Positions 1-13,944 are shown, numbered from the stretch's first letter. The stretch: 64,000 nt of DNA from Aphanomyces cochlioides (GCA_019828595.1 JAHQRK010000006.1:1922001-1986000), one strand, 5' to 3'. The notes: a model not told the origin generated them from the letters alone. Program-made: numbers and translations.

Positions 1-2601
1 CAATGATGGCCCACGTAGACTACCGATATCCACGTCCATAAGCGCTTTCTGGAACTTGTTGAGACTGCGAAGTCTTCCCACGTTCTAGACTTTCACTGGA
101 GAAATCTATCAGAAATACCCTATCAACTGTATGACTTGGCCCAATTAATTGTAAGACACCAATCGTTGATCTATCGATTTATTGTCATGTCAACAGGAGC
201 TTCGTTTAACTGGACATTGTTTGGGTAGTGTGCCCATTGATATTGCTCGTCTAACTTGTCTGCGGGTGCTAACATTGCGCAAAAACCAGCTGAAAGAATT
301 CCCATCAGAGTGTATAATACCTTCGTGCCCATGGGAAGAATTAGATTGCGAAAATAATCAACTGAGCACATTGCCACACAGCCTGAAGTACTGCTCAAAG
401 TTGCGAGTTTTACGAATGGGATGCAATGTCCTGGAGTCTCTTCCGCCTGAAATAGGATCTCTTCATCAGCTCGAGCACTGTTTAGTTCCTCACAATCACT
501 TGCGAGTCCTGCCAGATTCACTTGCCCACGTAGAGGGTATGAAAATATTGGATGTCTCGAACAACTCAATCGAGAATTTCAATAATTTTGACTTTGCTTC
601 GTTAAAGAGTTTGGTGGACTTCCGGGCAAACTTAAATCTCTTGTCTGATTTACCAGAATCAATTGGTCAATCTAACCTTCTTGACTTGGCTCTGTAAGTG
701 ACTTGACGCTGGCTTGAGTTAACATTTATTGCAGATCAGGAAATCAATTCAATGTTTATCCGATCGCAGCCACAAGGTTCAAATGTATTCAGCGCATTTG
801 GATGCAGGCGAACAAGTTAGCTGAGCTCCCCGTCGAATTTGGGAATCTACGAACCCTTCAAGTCGCAGAGTTCGAAGGCAACCCACTTCGCTCTCCACCT
901 CCAGATATTCTCGCTCAAGGCATTGTTGCAATTCATACTTACCTTCAAAAAAGAATCGACCGAGTGGAAGAGCTTAAATTTTTTTTGGCTTCAGCACAAT
1001 TCGAATTTCATGCTGACCATTTCACACCCCAAACACGAGATCTTCTCCACACAGGCATTATGTTCTTGTTGGAAGAAGATCTCAAGGCCTTTGACAAGAA
1101 GGTCGATCACTACGTCAATGGCGCATTTTACGAAAACCCAGGCATTCGTGGCGTTGATTTGGTTCAAGGCTTGATAGAGTTGCAATTCCATCGAGCTCAA
1201 ACATCGCGAAAAGCGGTCCTTGATGACGTCCTGAGGTTATGTGAACTGATTCAAAGAAAGAGGTATAATATCGCTGGAATGAACACCAGACTAGCGACGC
1301 TCTAGATGGCTCGACAAGGTTGAATTTCGATACGACTTGACTCGTCCGTGGGGATATGCTGCTGAAGAAACACCAGTATACATGCTGGATCCAAAAGCTT
1401 TATATCAAGATTGGGAAGACGTACCAAGCATTCTTAGTGTGATAAAAAAGCGAGTGGAGAGAGGTTTCAAAGAGGAATTATTTACTCGCTCGCGAGAGAC
1501 AGTCGAGGACGCACTGAACAACTACAAAGGTGTATACGGCCCAGTTGGTCTGGCGACAGATAATGTGCCCTTTCGATGTGGTTGCGAGGAGTTGATTCGG
1601 AAAAACAAACGACACGACCCTTGTTATCGGTTTGGATGGGTTATCGTACAAACTTTGATCACACCGGAGGAAGCCTCGAGACGACAACGTGAACAAGAGC
1701 ATATAGCACAAGCTTTGAGCCAAGTTCGCTCGGAAATTGAATCCTTCTGCTTAAATTCAAGGGATGGCAAAGTAACATACACTGTTTTGCTCTCATAAGA
1801 CTTATCTTTTCTAGACTCGGTTGCTCAAAGAAGCAAAAGCAATAAAAACTGAGCGTAAGAAGAGACTGAAAACAATAAAGAAACAAATCCCACAAGTCAA
1901 ACGAAAAATTGAGCTTCGAAAAGCTGACTTAGATGTGGCTATCAAGAAACATGCTCTGGACAAAAGCATTGCGGGCGAAGGATGGATGGAGCAAGATGAA
2001 AAACAAGTAGCGGTACTGGAAGCTACCGTGACTTGGTCTTTACTGTATGTAGATGGCAGAGGTGGGCATAAGAGATGAAATATCCCAAATGATGAAGCAA
2101 ATCGAAGAAATGACCGTAGCGCAAACAAGGATAAAGCACGAACTGGGCCAAAATTACAAGCATTATGTGACTGAAGTGGTAAATAAATTGCTTGAGGAAG
2201 TAGGAGCCGAAGTACGCCGAAAGGTAGTGATCCGCCCAATCGTCATTAATAACCACAATAATTAGATTATCATGAACTATCGGACCAAAGCTGCAAGAAA
2301 GCAATATCGTCGTCCATGGGATGGACTGAATGGCTTCGACTTCCTTCAATTCAAACAACAGTACTTAGGACTCCCCCTTCTGGAAAGCCCTTGTGACAAT
2401 AGCAGTGTCAGTGACGTGAGTGGTGACTATGACGATTTTGCTGAGAATATAGATGATGATTCCGATGGCACATTGACCTCCATCAAATCGTCATCGGTGT
2501 CCGAAGACGATCCTGATGCAGTCGAAGAAGCAGAAGATGCTAAGAAGAATTCTCTCAACGATGCTGTTGATGCAGATGATTCCGACGATAGTGACATATA
2601 G
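1..2601 (+). CDS. Leucine-rich repeat protein with coiled-coil and acidic tail (5' end outside window)
   Basis: Seven exons are visible: about 19-150 (preceded by TAG, so probably entered by splicing), 197-693, 735-1262, 1306-1771, 1815-2006, 2053-2223 and 2266-2601. Introns are 41-46 bp and all junctions keep frame, giving about 773 residues without the missing N-terminus. The first ~230 residues are LRRs of the L-x-x-L-x-L-x-x-N-x-L type (for example LRVLTLRKNQL and LRVLRMGCNVLESLP). The middle is an unassigned charged region. Exons 4-6 are Lys/Glu-rich and probably coiled-coil. The last exon ends in a long Asp/Glu/Ser tail (SDDSDI). LRRs mediate protein binding; the partner is unknown. It converges on the exonuclease gene, with 46 bp between stop codons. 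Confidence 0.8.
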
Positions 2602-2647
2602 AGCAACTCCAGACAAAATTTAAATCAAATGAAGAGTATTTATGCAT

Positions 2648-3866
2648 TCAAGTGTTTGATGGGGCAGCAGCTGCTTTTTCAGCTGAATTGTCTTCTTTTG
2701 GCGGTGACATACGCACGCCATCAATAACGGGATGCCTCTCTGCAAATGACGGCGTCCGGGGAGTTTTTAAGAGAGTTTGTAGAACCGCTTGACGATGTCC
2801 TGAGCTTTCATGCAAGTAGCGAAAACGCTTGAATATTTTCATCGCAAACACGGCATCCACGACAGGGTCATGATCATGCTCCTGAATGCAAATTCTGATT
2901 AAAGTGTAGCTAACGTATCTTTCTCACCTGAATTGAAGCCTCAAGCAAGTATTTCGCGACGTGGCGGAGTGAAAAGTATCTGTACTGGTAAGATGCAGAC
3001 GTGGGAACTCTGAATAAATCTGCCACATTGAATATTTCACGGAAATCTAAGCCAGCCTTCAAACCAAGCCAATGTACATCCTTGTCAACTGACTGACCGA
3101 CCAAGACACTATCAAGTGGCAGAACTTTCTTCAATTCTGCGATAACCGTTGGTAGGGCTTGTGCTGTCTCAAGCATTCTAAGAAAGGTCAGCGTGGAGCT
3201 ACAAGCGAAAACATACTCTGCAGTTATCCCCGTCAACTGAGTGAGATAGCTCACAATAGGCTTCTCTGGTTTAACATATGAATCAAATATCGTTGTTTCG
3301 TTTTCATCTACGACAGCAATCCGCGCAACATCTCGATCACTAGTGACATGTGATGATTGTCTACCGATGGTTCCTTACGCATAACCTGTACCAGTTGCAA
3401 CACATTCGACATCAACGGAGAAGAACGGACCGAGCAAATCACGAGTCAAAATTTTATCAGCTTCCAAAGCAGCAAGCAAGTTGGCATCTGATTCTCGATT
3501 AGCTTGGCGTGCTTTGGAAATACGAAGTGAGGACATATCGGGAAGATTTTGGGCAGAATCCAATTCATGTGAAAAGGAACAACTAGTGCCATTACGGCAT
3601 TCACCTTTGGCAAAGAATCGACACAACTTCTTTCCTTTTGGCTGTCCTGGCGAAGCTGTCTTATGGGATGCAACTGGCTGTGGATGCGGCTGTTGTCCTT
3701 CATGTTTAAATTCGCAGGCAGTACCCTTCATGCACCCTTTGGAAGATAGGAAGAATCTGCAAGGTGGTACAATGCTGGGGTTATAGAGAGTATTACGTGC
3801 ATATCCAGCTTGGGGTCCTGGATATGGCGGTAGCGGAGGTTGGCCATGGTTGAAAGGCTGTTGCAT
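2648..3866 (-). CDS. CCCH zinc-finger DEDDh 3'-5' exonuclease (RNA exonuclease-like)
   Basis: Exons on the minus strand: 3866-3379, 3339-3217, 3177-2928 and 2881-2648 (364 residues, introns 39-46 bp). Two CCCH fingers lie at about residues 36-58 (CRFFLSSKGC...CEFKH) and 82-100 (CRFFAKGECRNGTSCSFSH). The exonuclease fold follows: Exo I SVDVECVATG supplies the Asp/Glu pair, Exo II is VGQSVDKDVHWL, and Exo III in the last exon is EHDHDPVVDA with the catalytic His and Asp. This order matches the DEDDh family (REXO1/REXO4/ISG20-like), which trims RNA 3' ends. The fingers suggest RNA targeting. The frame closes only with the 39-bp intron 3178-3216, which restores LTGITAE-MLETAQ. Confidence 0.87.
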
Positions 3867-4011
3867 GATCTCCAGGAAATTTCAATCTTATTGATATCTG
3901 ACCTCTCAAAAATTGTAAGAAAACTCTCATTATTAATATTGTCACCAAGGCATAGGCAACATATCTGTGTTGTATATATTTCTCATATTACTAAGTTTAA
4001 TCCGTGAAAAT

Positions 4012-7000
4012 TTACTCTAACGAAGAGGAAGTGCCGGTGTGAGCACCTACAACTTCGTTTGTGGCTTCTTGAACTGGATTCACTCCGGGTTCTTCAGATC
4101 CAAGCTTAGTATTTGATGTGCTCGTAGCAATCATTTCAGTGGCCATGAAGGAAAATTCAGTAGATTTTGTTTCAGCAGTCTCATCTTCTGTTTTGTCGAC
4201 ATCGTTTCTTTGAGCACTTCCTTCATTGGTACTAGCCACCACAGTCTTGACTTCAACATGTTCAGCGGCATCAATCACTGCGCCATTGCATGCCTTGCAT
4301 TCATGAAGGCTAGGATCCGTCGTCATCTCTTGGCTAGCTTCGTCAACTTGTCGATCTGCATTTTTCACGCTATCTCCACCAGTTGCACTAATTGCTTCCA
4401 CAACATCCGTCTGCACTGTGACATCGTGACTCGCCTTATAATTGTTATCTCCGGGGTTAAAATCATTTTCTTCCGTTACTTCATCGCAAACATCAGTTGC
4501 AACACCATTTTGCTGGGTATTTGCCTCAATTATTTCTTTTGTCAAAGCACTGGACACGTTTGCTGATTCATTCGGCAAAGTTGTCTGTACAGTAGTTTGT
4601 AAACTTGCTTCAGACACGTCTTCAAAGGAGGGTAAAGTGTTGTTAAGCTCAGGACGCGATCGACGAAGTAGCTTCTGCTCTTCATCGCTTTCTCCAACGG
4701 ATTCATCGCCATCGCTTTCAAAATTGTCACTGCTGTCTGCATTGTCGTCACTCATCGATTCATCTCCACTGTTATCGTTGCCAACATAATCCAGAAGGCT
4801 TTGGGGTTCATCCATGACAAGGGTTTTAGTTTCTTCTTGGTCAGCTGATGTGGGAGCCCTTACTGTCCCATGGCTCGCTACAGAAGCAGCAAAATCCTTC
4901 GAATAGGGATAAGCATATGTTCCGATTTTTTCCATACCTCAGCCTCTCGAACAGCTTCAGAAAATAAGTTTGCAACGCCTAAATCCTGATCTGTGTATGA
5001 TTTTCCTTGTAAGTACATATCGTGCTCTGAACACAACCATGGTCTCATTTGATCTAATTGATGAACAACGCTACATTTTGGTCAAAATTGATGAACACAG
5101 CAAGTACTTACAATGAGTGAACACCAAAGTGATAAACTAGGACTTCCGTTTGTTCTTCGTTTATGACAACATGGTCTTCATTTTCTAGACACAGCCATTA
5201 TAAAATCAACCATAATCCACATTCTACCCCAATTGAAAGTTTTGATGGATTTCACTGAGCACAGGAATACGGGCCACCAAATGACATCAGCCCAAAGAAC
5301 CCAAGCCATCATTGAACCAAAAATTGTCTTTTCTTCAATCGCTCTTTCAAGAGTCAAATCCACCAATGCAGATCTAGCATTCGGTTCATCCTCTTTTACT
5401 CGGATTCGTTTTGCTGGGCGTTGTCCAGAAGCGCTCGCTCGTGTGCGCTTTGAAAGAGAATGACGGCGACCCTCTGAACGAACGCTTTTAATCTCAGGTG
5501 TGTCAACAGGTGCATGAGCAGTCAAATCAACGTCCGAAGGGTCCATGAATGGCAATACACGTTGACTTTTTTCCGCGGATGTAAATACCTGCGCAAAGAT
5601 TTAATATACATAACACAAAGGTCTATTGTCACCTCAACTTCATCCATTGCAATATCAAACTCATCCATGACAGTCTTTTTAATGTACAAAAGAGAATCCG
5701 ATTTGGCTTCAAGGTATTGGTCATGTTCAGGGCAATCCCAAGGCTTCAAGGTTCCGTCAGTCTTATGCAAACCACTATCAAAATATTAGGAAGTGCATAC
5801 AAGTAGATCGTACAAGCTATGAGACCCAAAGTAATACACAATACGCGTTTCGTCTGGAGCTGCACGAGCACGACGTAGAAGTTCACGATGTCCACTTCCT
5901 GTTCGAAGCAAATGAATAGATTCGATAGTAAAGTCCACAGTACCCAAAATTTGCAGCTTCGGTTGCAGCTGAAATGGGTCGAAAACATATACAGGCATCC
6001 AAGGATAGCCATCAGATATTGCCCATCCCAAAGAATTATATGGTACATATAGTGGGGTTGGGGGGTTTAACGATAAATTGGTGTCAGAAGGGACCATGTA
6101 AGGAAGCAAGCGGGTATTGGGGTCTGCCGCAGCAAAACACTGGTTCATTCATGAGATTTAGAATGAAAATATGAGTACCTCAGCTTCTTTGACCCCATCA
6201 ATCAAATCTTCAACCACTTTCTTTCCTCGACATGATGTTTTTGGGTACCCATCCACAAAACTGGAGTGTTCTTCACAGTTCCAAGGCCGAAGAGTTGTCG
6301 AGGTGTGAATGTGCAAACCACTATCAGGAAATCAAACAAAATACCGTGGCAAACTTACAAGTTGTGGGTCCCGAAGTAATATACTATACGATAACGATCT
6401 GGATATTGCTTAGCTTTTCTTAAAGTGCCTTGATGACCACTCCCTAAGGTTTAATCAGGCGATTGGCTCATCAATTCTTTGGTACCAAGTAGGTGTAGAT
6501 CAGGCTTCAATTTGAACGGATCCAACACATAGACCGGCATCCATGGAAAACCCTCAAGTAACCCCCAAGCGATAGTGTCGTAAGCAATCAGTTTAGATGT
6601 CACTCGTCTTTTGTTCTTGCTCGAAGCGTCTTTTGAACTTGGTTTTTCAGATCTCTTTTCAAGGTTTTGAGCTGCAGGCGATTCATTTGACGCAACATTT
6701 TCCCGTGACTTCTTGGACTGACTTGGTACTTGCCTCGATGGGCTTGTGGGCACTGTTTTTGATGAAGTGGTCTTGATGTTATCTGGTTTCGTTGCAGTTT
6801 GTTCCCTGGAGTGTCGAGATGTTTTTGATCCACGAGAAGGGTTCTTTATTGGTTGTACACTTTCAGCTCGAGACACAGGCTCCATATCTGGGGCAACCAT
6901 CATTGGTAACAAACGCTTTGTTTCATCAGACGCCAAATAGTTCTGAGCAAGTTTACAAGACGCCAGAACTATGCACTTACCTCTACTTCGCTCAAAGCTT

Positions 7001-10000
7001 TCTTCACTTGTTCACGAAAACTTTTAGTTTTCTGTTTGTTACTGGGGGTTGGAAAACACATTGCGTCGTGATCTCGACATTTCCACGCCCGCATGGTTCT
7101 CTCTGGTGACTTGTGCAGACCACTAAATTCGTATTAAGCGAAATAATACGATCAACAACTTACAAATTGTGTGAACCAAAATAGTACACAATCCTGAATG
7201 TTTCAGGATTGAGCTTTGCTTCTTCAAGAATACCAGAATGGCCACGTCCTACCGAATACAGTTAATTGCATCAAGATGAACACTTTAACCCAAATGTTCT
7301 AAGTTCGCCTTCAATCGGAATGGATTAATAACATACACAGGCAACCAAGGAAAGCCACTGAGGTATGCCCAAGCGACTGTATCGACAGGAATATCCCACT
7401 CTTCTTTAATTTCATCTCGGCCGTCTGATTCGTATTGCTCCTATATTTAGTCAGTTTGATTTGTGACACGAACGAACAGATTCAGATTTTACGTCTTCAG
7501 CAGAAGCGTTTGCGTCAGTCGCATCAGGAAATGTAAGAATGGCTTTCCCCGAAGCTAAAAATGCCTAAATTTGAAGTTGGAAGATATTGCGATACTCTCC
7601 AAACCTCAGCTTCTTCCACCGCAATACGAAATACTCTCGGAGTGCCCTTTCTCTTCATAGCAGACTTTGGAAGTCCTTCGAGAAGTAGTTCGTGGTTCTG
7701 ATCTTTCCATTTTTGCATTGTCTTAGCTTGGATTTCATTTAGGCCGCTAAATCACACCGGGTTAAAGAAGTATATATCACACCGTACAATCGACGAGATC
7801 CAAAATAGTACACAATTCGGTAGGCGTCTGGTTTCTTAGTAGCTTCATTCACGATGTAATCGTGTCCATTTCCTATATTGATATTCAATGAAGACCAGAT
7901 ATCTTTTGATACCAAGAGTCATTAGCGTCGAACGCACTTTATCTGGATCACAGACGTAAACAGGCCACCAAGGATAACCATCCGATTTCGACCATCCCAC
8001 ACAGTCGTAAGGAAGAGCAACAACTCTGTCAGGACAAATCACGTTGTGCGGTACAGATGAATGGATTTTTTCTGCCTTTGCTTCAACATATTCGTCTATC
8101 ACCTTGTAGCCCGTTTCAAGTGCAGGTGGTTCAAGGGTTGGGTCCAAATCTGAAGGGACCATGTGGGGCGGTAAACGAGAGTCTGGATCTGCAGCATCAA
8201 ATGCCTGTGGAAAATCATGTAATACTGGGATCAGTACATGTTGTTTACCTCTGCTTCCTTCAACGACAACAGAAAGATTTCACGTCTTTGAGTAGCAATT
8301 TGTCCGTTACCGAGGAGAAATGTGTTGTGTTTTAAGCACTTCCACGGCTTAAGGAATTTCTGCTGAAGTCCACTAGACCAGGTTTTCAGATAAATATAAA
8401 TATTGACCGTACAAGGAATAAAGTCCAAAATAATACACCAATTTGAACACGCTGCCTGGAGATTTCGCGCGGATCCAATTATTATTCACGTTATGTCGAG
8501 TACCTGTGTACATTTAGAGACTGGAGAGTATTATTTACATACCCAAGTTGTGTAATTCAGATCTGAGATTATGAGGATTGCACACATAAACTGGCCACCA
8601 TGAACCGTCATTCCTTCTTGCCCAGGCAAGGCTACCCTCGCAGATACTTTGACTTTCTGACAAAGGATTGTCTTGGTCTTTTGTTTTTACAGTCTTATCA
8701 GTTGCATGAGCTACTTTAGCAGGTTGTTGATCTTGGTTTAAGGGTTCGCTTTCATTATTTGTCTGAGTGCACTGAGTATCTGAGGAATGAGACAACATAA
8801 ATGGTTCCGTTGTTTCGAAAAGAAATGTTTCGTCTTGACCGTTGGCTTTTTCCTCTGACTCGACTAAGCCTGTTGAAACATATCCTGTCGAAATACTTGG
8901 TGCTGAGGAAACAATTTCAGGTGCTAGGGTTTTTGCGGTCAAAACTGGTCTTCTTGAAGACCCCTTCTCATTTGTCATGGGCAAGGCATTAACCGGGTCC
9001 GATTTCTCTTCCTGCGTTTTTTTGTTGCTCTTTATAGCAGGTGAATTACGTTGTGGTGATGTTGAAGGTGGTTCTAATTCCAAATCCATATCCGAGGGAA
9101 CAAAAAAAGGCAACAACCGCGACGATTCGTCATCAGACAAGAAATCCTATGGTACTGTCAGTCGTGTTGAAAAAACCAATCAACCTGTGCTTCTTTCAGG
9201 GCTGCGAAAAACTCGTCAATTTCATCTTGTTCATTCATAGCAGACTCAGGATAGCCCTGAATAAACTCGCTGTGTTCTTCGCATGCCCACGGTTTGATCT
9301 TTCCGTTAACGAGTTTGACAATTCCACTAGAATTTCGTTAATTCTGAGCAACGCACATTATGTACAAGATATATCTGCCAAAGTAGTAGACCAATCGCAG
9401 CTCATTTGGGTTTTGTTGAGCTTTTGAAAGCATACTACGATGTCGATTGCCTAAAAATGTTTCAAGAGTTGAATATGATGAATCAAGTTAGTACCTAAAT
9501 GGTGCAAATTGGGTCGCAATCTGGATGGATTGCAGACATACACAGGCCACCACGGATATTTAGGATTTTTCAGCCAAGCGACAGAGTCAAACGAGATCTC
9601 TTCTACAATTTTGGGTTTTCGTCGCCGAGGTGCGACTTCAATGCTGTCTGTTGGGGGTGAAATTGACCTAGCTTCTCTACTTGAATCGTTCGTTGAAGTT
9701 GGCGGCTTCAAGGCTGGATTCATATCTGAAGGATGCATTCGTGGAAGCAAACGTGATTTTTCATCCGAGTTCATAAATACCTATGCATTATTATTCAGCA
9801 AATTTTAGTTGTACTTATGAATTCTCATACCGAGGTCTCGTGAATGGCTTTCATGAAATGTTCAGTTGCAGCTGGCCCCTCTAAAATTCCTGCTGGGAAT
9901 CCCAACAAAAACTGTTCTTGCTCAGGACAGTTCCATAGTTTGAAGTTGTCGAAATTTTGGGTCATTTTGACGACTTCACTAAATTCAAATCCTTGTGAGA

Positions 10001-13000
10001 AGAAGAGATTAATCAAACAGCAGTACAATTTATGCAGTCCGAAGAAAAAGATGAGCCGGAAGTCGATAGGGTTTTCTTTTGCCAGTGATAGTATTGACTT
10101 GTGGGCGTCACCTAAACTAAAGGTTAGAGCCCAGTTGTAAAATTTGTTCATCATACCGAGATAATATAGTTTTTCTCGAACGAGCGACGCGTTGCAAACA
10201 AAAATGGGCCACCAAGGCAATTCAGGTTGTCTGAACCATCCCATGATGCCAAGAGGGATTTCAGAGTTAGTTGATAGAGATTCATGACTGTCTCCTCCAT
10301 TTGGGTTGTCTTCGGCGCCTCTTTTGCTCAAGTTTGAGTCTTCTTCGTCACTGGCATTGTCAGAGTTTGACGTTTGCTTTGCGGTTTCATTGTTCGGCGT
10401 TCCTTGTGCGTCACTGGCATTGTCAGAGTTTGACGTTTGCTTTGCAGTTTCATTGTTCGGCGTTCCTTGTGCGTCGACAGTGGAATTACGCGATTCGGCA
10501 CTGGTGGCGTCTAATGAACAATTTGTACATTGCCTCTTCGGAATATTTTGGCGATCTGGACCCAGTTTTGGAGGACGACCGCGCTTCTTTTTGGGTGCTG
10601 CACCGTGATGGTCAATTTGGAGCACAGATTCAATGTGATTCAAATTGATATTTGCCGTGAGTACTGATGTCGAATAAGACTGGAATTTTGCCAAATGTGC
10701 AACGAAAGGTGGAGATTTGATCGGACTTTCCGAGAATTCCTATCATAATTTAAATTACATACGCTCTTCTAAAACTTACCAATGCTTCGTTCATAGCGAC
10801 CAGGAAAAGGGGCATGATTGAGTTCTCGGTTAATGATTCAACAGGATAGCCCTTTGCATACAAAGATTGTTCTTGGCACTTCCACATTTTCACTCGGCTT
10901 TTGAGCAATCCACTAATATCACATGTTAGCGTGTACAATAATATTCTTCGGGTACAATGAATGACGTCCAAAGTAAAACACCAGATTTTTCGACTCTTGA
11001 GATCGCTTCGCAGACCCAACAATTGAATAATCTTGGTGTCCTGTATAACGGTTTAGTATAAAAACGATTACAAAGTGAGACCTAATTTGTGCAGGTAGGG
11101 AATTACAGATTCAACGTCGCACACATAGGCTGGCCACCATGGATATCCCTTCGGTCTTGCCCATACGATGCATCCGAAAGGTATTTGCTCGACGCGCTCT
11201 GAGTGAATCCCTTTGTCAACAGTATCTCCGACACTCTTGGAATCACTTGGCTCTAAGCATTCATCATTATCGTGGAAGTTGCATCACTAAGACTGTACTA
11301 CTGATTTCGGAGATGCTCGGAATACAATTGGTCACCTCTCTAAATCCTGACAAATCTGAAGCAACCATACCTGGCAGCAATCGAGAATTTTCATCAGCTG
11401 CAAGATATTCCTTAAAGGCAATGGTAAGATCGGTAAAAACATACTTATACCTCTGCCTCCATGACTGCAAGTGAAAATTCTTCAAGTAAATGCTCATCTC
11501 CCAAACAAGAGTTTGGTCCTTTGGTCAAGTCTTGCTGCTCAGGGCAATTCCAAGGTTTCATTCGACCAGGATGCGACTGAATTCCACTGAAGCATGTGTG
11601 AATCAAAATAGCTTTTGGAGCTCTTACAATATACGCTTCCCAAAGAAATATAGGAGACGAAATTCATCAGGGTGCTTTCTCACTTTATACAAAATAGGGG
11701 CATGCCGATTTCCTAGTAATTCTCGATGAGGATATGCGAAGGCATTCTCATACCGAGATTTTGCAAATTGTGACGCAACTTTGAGGCGTTGCAGACATAC
11801 ACAGGCCAATATGGCCCACTACCCCTCGCTTTTGCCCAAGCGACGGATTCAAGGGGAATATTTGTAGACTCTTCTTCAGATTGACTAGTATTGGCGGTTG
11901 TGTCTTCCTGATGGCTCGAATATGGCTTAACTACGACTAATTGGTAAGAGCAATTATCTTCCATATACATACATTTTGCATGCTTTGACCTATCATTTCC
12001 AGAAATGGGAGGAAGAACGCGTGATTTGTCATCTGATGATAGAAATAGCTAGATTACATGTGAGCAAATATGGAAGGAATTGCTCCCACCTTTACTTCCT
12101 TCAGTGCTGCTCCAAACTCGGCAAAAGATTGTTTTAAATTAAAGCTTGATGGCAAAGGATGACACAATTCATTGTGGTCACTACAATTCCATTTCTTGAT
12201 TCGTTTGTGGCTCACTTTGCTGTTTTCCCTAGTAAATTCAGAATTGTTATTTAGTAATAATTCGAATATTACAGAGTATGTATTCCAAAATAATACACCA
12301 AACGTGAATCGCAATTTTGCCTCACGTCATTCAAAATCTCGTCGTAATCGCCTAAGAAATATAAGTTTAGATTAGAATGGCAGACCTACTCGGTAAATTC
12401 AATTTGCTCCGAATTGTTGCTGGATTGCACAAGTACGACGGCCACCAAGGACCAGCCCACCGTTTAACCCAAACAACACTATCCGTAGCAGTGATAGGTG
12501 TTTCCAAGTTACATGCCTTGGAAGTAAGTCCATTTGGGAGAAGCACGCACAGTGAGTTAACTCCATAATTTGACACAATCGATACATTTCCTGCCTTGGG
12601 ATTTAGTGGTGGACTTCCCGTCTTCTGATTGATTGAGCGTTCCAAAAAGGTTTGATCATTGGTTGCCATCATTTTTGTCGGAGAATCAGCCTCCAATGTT
12701 ATTCCCAAATCACCAGCCAATGCCATCAGTTCAACGTCAGCAAGAATATCGTTCGCGTCGTTTCTAACTGGCGAGCCATTTCCGTGCACAATCGGCTGAT
12801 CATCAGTTTGTGCTACTCTATCATGCCCATAGTTAACGTTGTCTTGACTGGAATCAATCTTTGGGAATAAATCTGAGCTTTCCCCCGTTGTCTCGAGTAT
12901 TTCCTGGTCTTCATTATTATCTTCACCTGCGTCAACTTCGTTGCCTTTCGCGCAAGCTACTTCTTTTTCCGAGGTAGCCTCTGGACTTTGTTTTGAATCG

Positions 13001-13944
13001 TCAGAAATTACCAAATCTTGAGCTGCAGATTCTTGTTTGTCAAGAGAAGTCTTTTCAGCCGAGCAATGAATTTCCTGATACGTTTCCGACGCAACAACAA
13101 CGCTTATGGAGACCGTGGACTGATATGAGACAACATCATCGGTTGAGGAAGATTTTGCAGTTGACAATTCATTCGAGTTCAGTTGTACTTCAAACGCTCC
13201 AAAGTCATATTCCTTCGATGATTCACTTGATCCAAGGGATGAGACGTCAGTTTCGCAGGTTCCAAGATGGGAGGAGTGCACGTTAATACCCTTCAAAGAC
13301 TCTTTCGAGACATTTCTCTCGATTTCCAACTGTTTGCTGTTTGAAATTTCATCATCGTTTATGGCTGATGAGCTCTGTGGTGGTTCCTCGACAGGCATTA
13401 AAGATTGGAGCAAATATCGCTTGTTTTCGCTCTCGCTTGAAAATTGCTATTTCACGTTAGAAGAAATATTGCCATGATTGCACCTGAGCTTCTTGCATTG
13501 CACGCTTGAAATCGCCCACAGAGAAACGCCGTTTGAATGACGAAATCGGATAGCCTTGAACAAATATGTGATATTCGGCACAGTTCCATGGTTTCAACTT
13601 TGCTTGGTTACCGTGCAAGGAGCTATATGACGCATTACGTCGCAATTAAGGACAGCTACGTACATTTCGCGACGACCGAACAGATAAAGCAAGTGACAAC
13701 TCTGGGAATTTGCTAGAGCTGCGTCAACGTTGTCAGAATCTCTAGGACCTATTCCATGTGAGTTTTCAAAGCATTCACGGTTGATACCCAAATCTTCTAG
13801 TCCCCGTGGCATTTTCCTGGGGTTGCACACATAAACAGGCCACCACGGATTGCCATCAGTAAGGATCCATGCCATACTGTCGAGGCCAACGGTTCCTTCG
13901 ATGGAACTGACAGTCTCATCCTGGATGACCTTACTTGGCTCCAT
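4012..13944 (-). CDS. Giant 12-module PWWP-array protein (cluster gene 1)
   Basis: A 39-exon model, 8,364 nt, 2,787 residues, every junction in frame. ATG at 13944 follows an in-frame TAA. Exons: 13944-13788, 13748-13664, 13622-13484; 13446-12390, 12351-12273, 12228-12090; 12048-11754, 11712-11628, 11586-11451; 11410-11299, 11252-11082, 11040-10956, 10912-10780; 10739-10157, 10111-10027, 9978-9831; 9780-9495, 9450-9366, 9326-9185; 9146-8543, 8503-8413, 8372-8249; 8204-7913, 7872-7788, 7746-7605; 7564-7478, 7440-7290, 7248-7164, 7122-6981; 6942-6486, 6443-6359, 6320-6179; 6139-5944, 5898-5814, 5774-5633; 5588-5228, 5184-5112, 5070-4938; 4896-4012. Modules start near residues 23, 441, 612, 780, 1046, 1220, 1497, 1666, 1821, 2049, 2190 and 2386. 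Each has W-x-P-V-Y-V-C-D/N-P, then Y-F-G, then a KPW-like strand and an EAE helix. The 294-residue tail is acidic (NDNSGDESMSDDN). An AT-hook lies before module 5. PWWP domains bind methyl-lysine nucleosomes; a multivalent chromatin reader is inferred. It could also be transcribed as several shorter mRNAs. Confidence 0.85.
10346..10471. repeat. Tandem 63-bp in-frame duplication (2 copies)
   Basis: Copies at 10346-10408 and 10409-10471 differ by one base that I can see (ttgcggttt versus ttgcagttt). They encode two near-identical 21-residue units (core NNETAKQTSNSDNAS) in the disordered linker before module 5. The period of 63 preserves frame. The near identity points to a recent slippage or unequal-exchange event. 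Confidence 0.9.
10566..10592 (-). other. AT-hook motif within cluster gene 1
   Basis: The linker exon before module 5 encodes KKKRGRPPK, the basic K/R-G-R-P core that binds AT-rich minor grooves. It suggests direct DNA contact in addition to the PWWP modules. It is the only clear RGRP core I found in the PWWP genes. Confidence 0.75.

Noticed and set aside
4210..4789. Plus-strand ORFs opposite the acidic tail of gene 1
   Set aside because: Antisense shadows of a low-complexity Asp/Glu/Ser coding exon whose minus frame fits the 39-exon model.
7441..7477. Stop in the linker before module 9 of gene 1 as evidence of a pseudogene
   Set aside because: A 37-bp GT-AG intron removes it in phase 0, and the equivalent linker of gene 8 (43037-42999) has an intron at a similar place.
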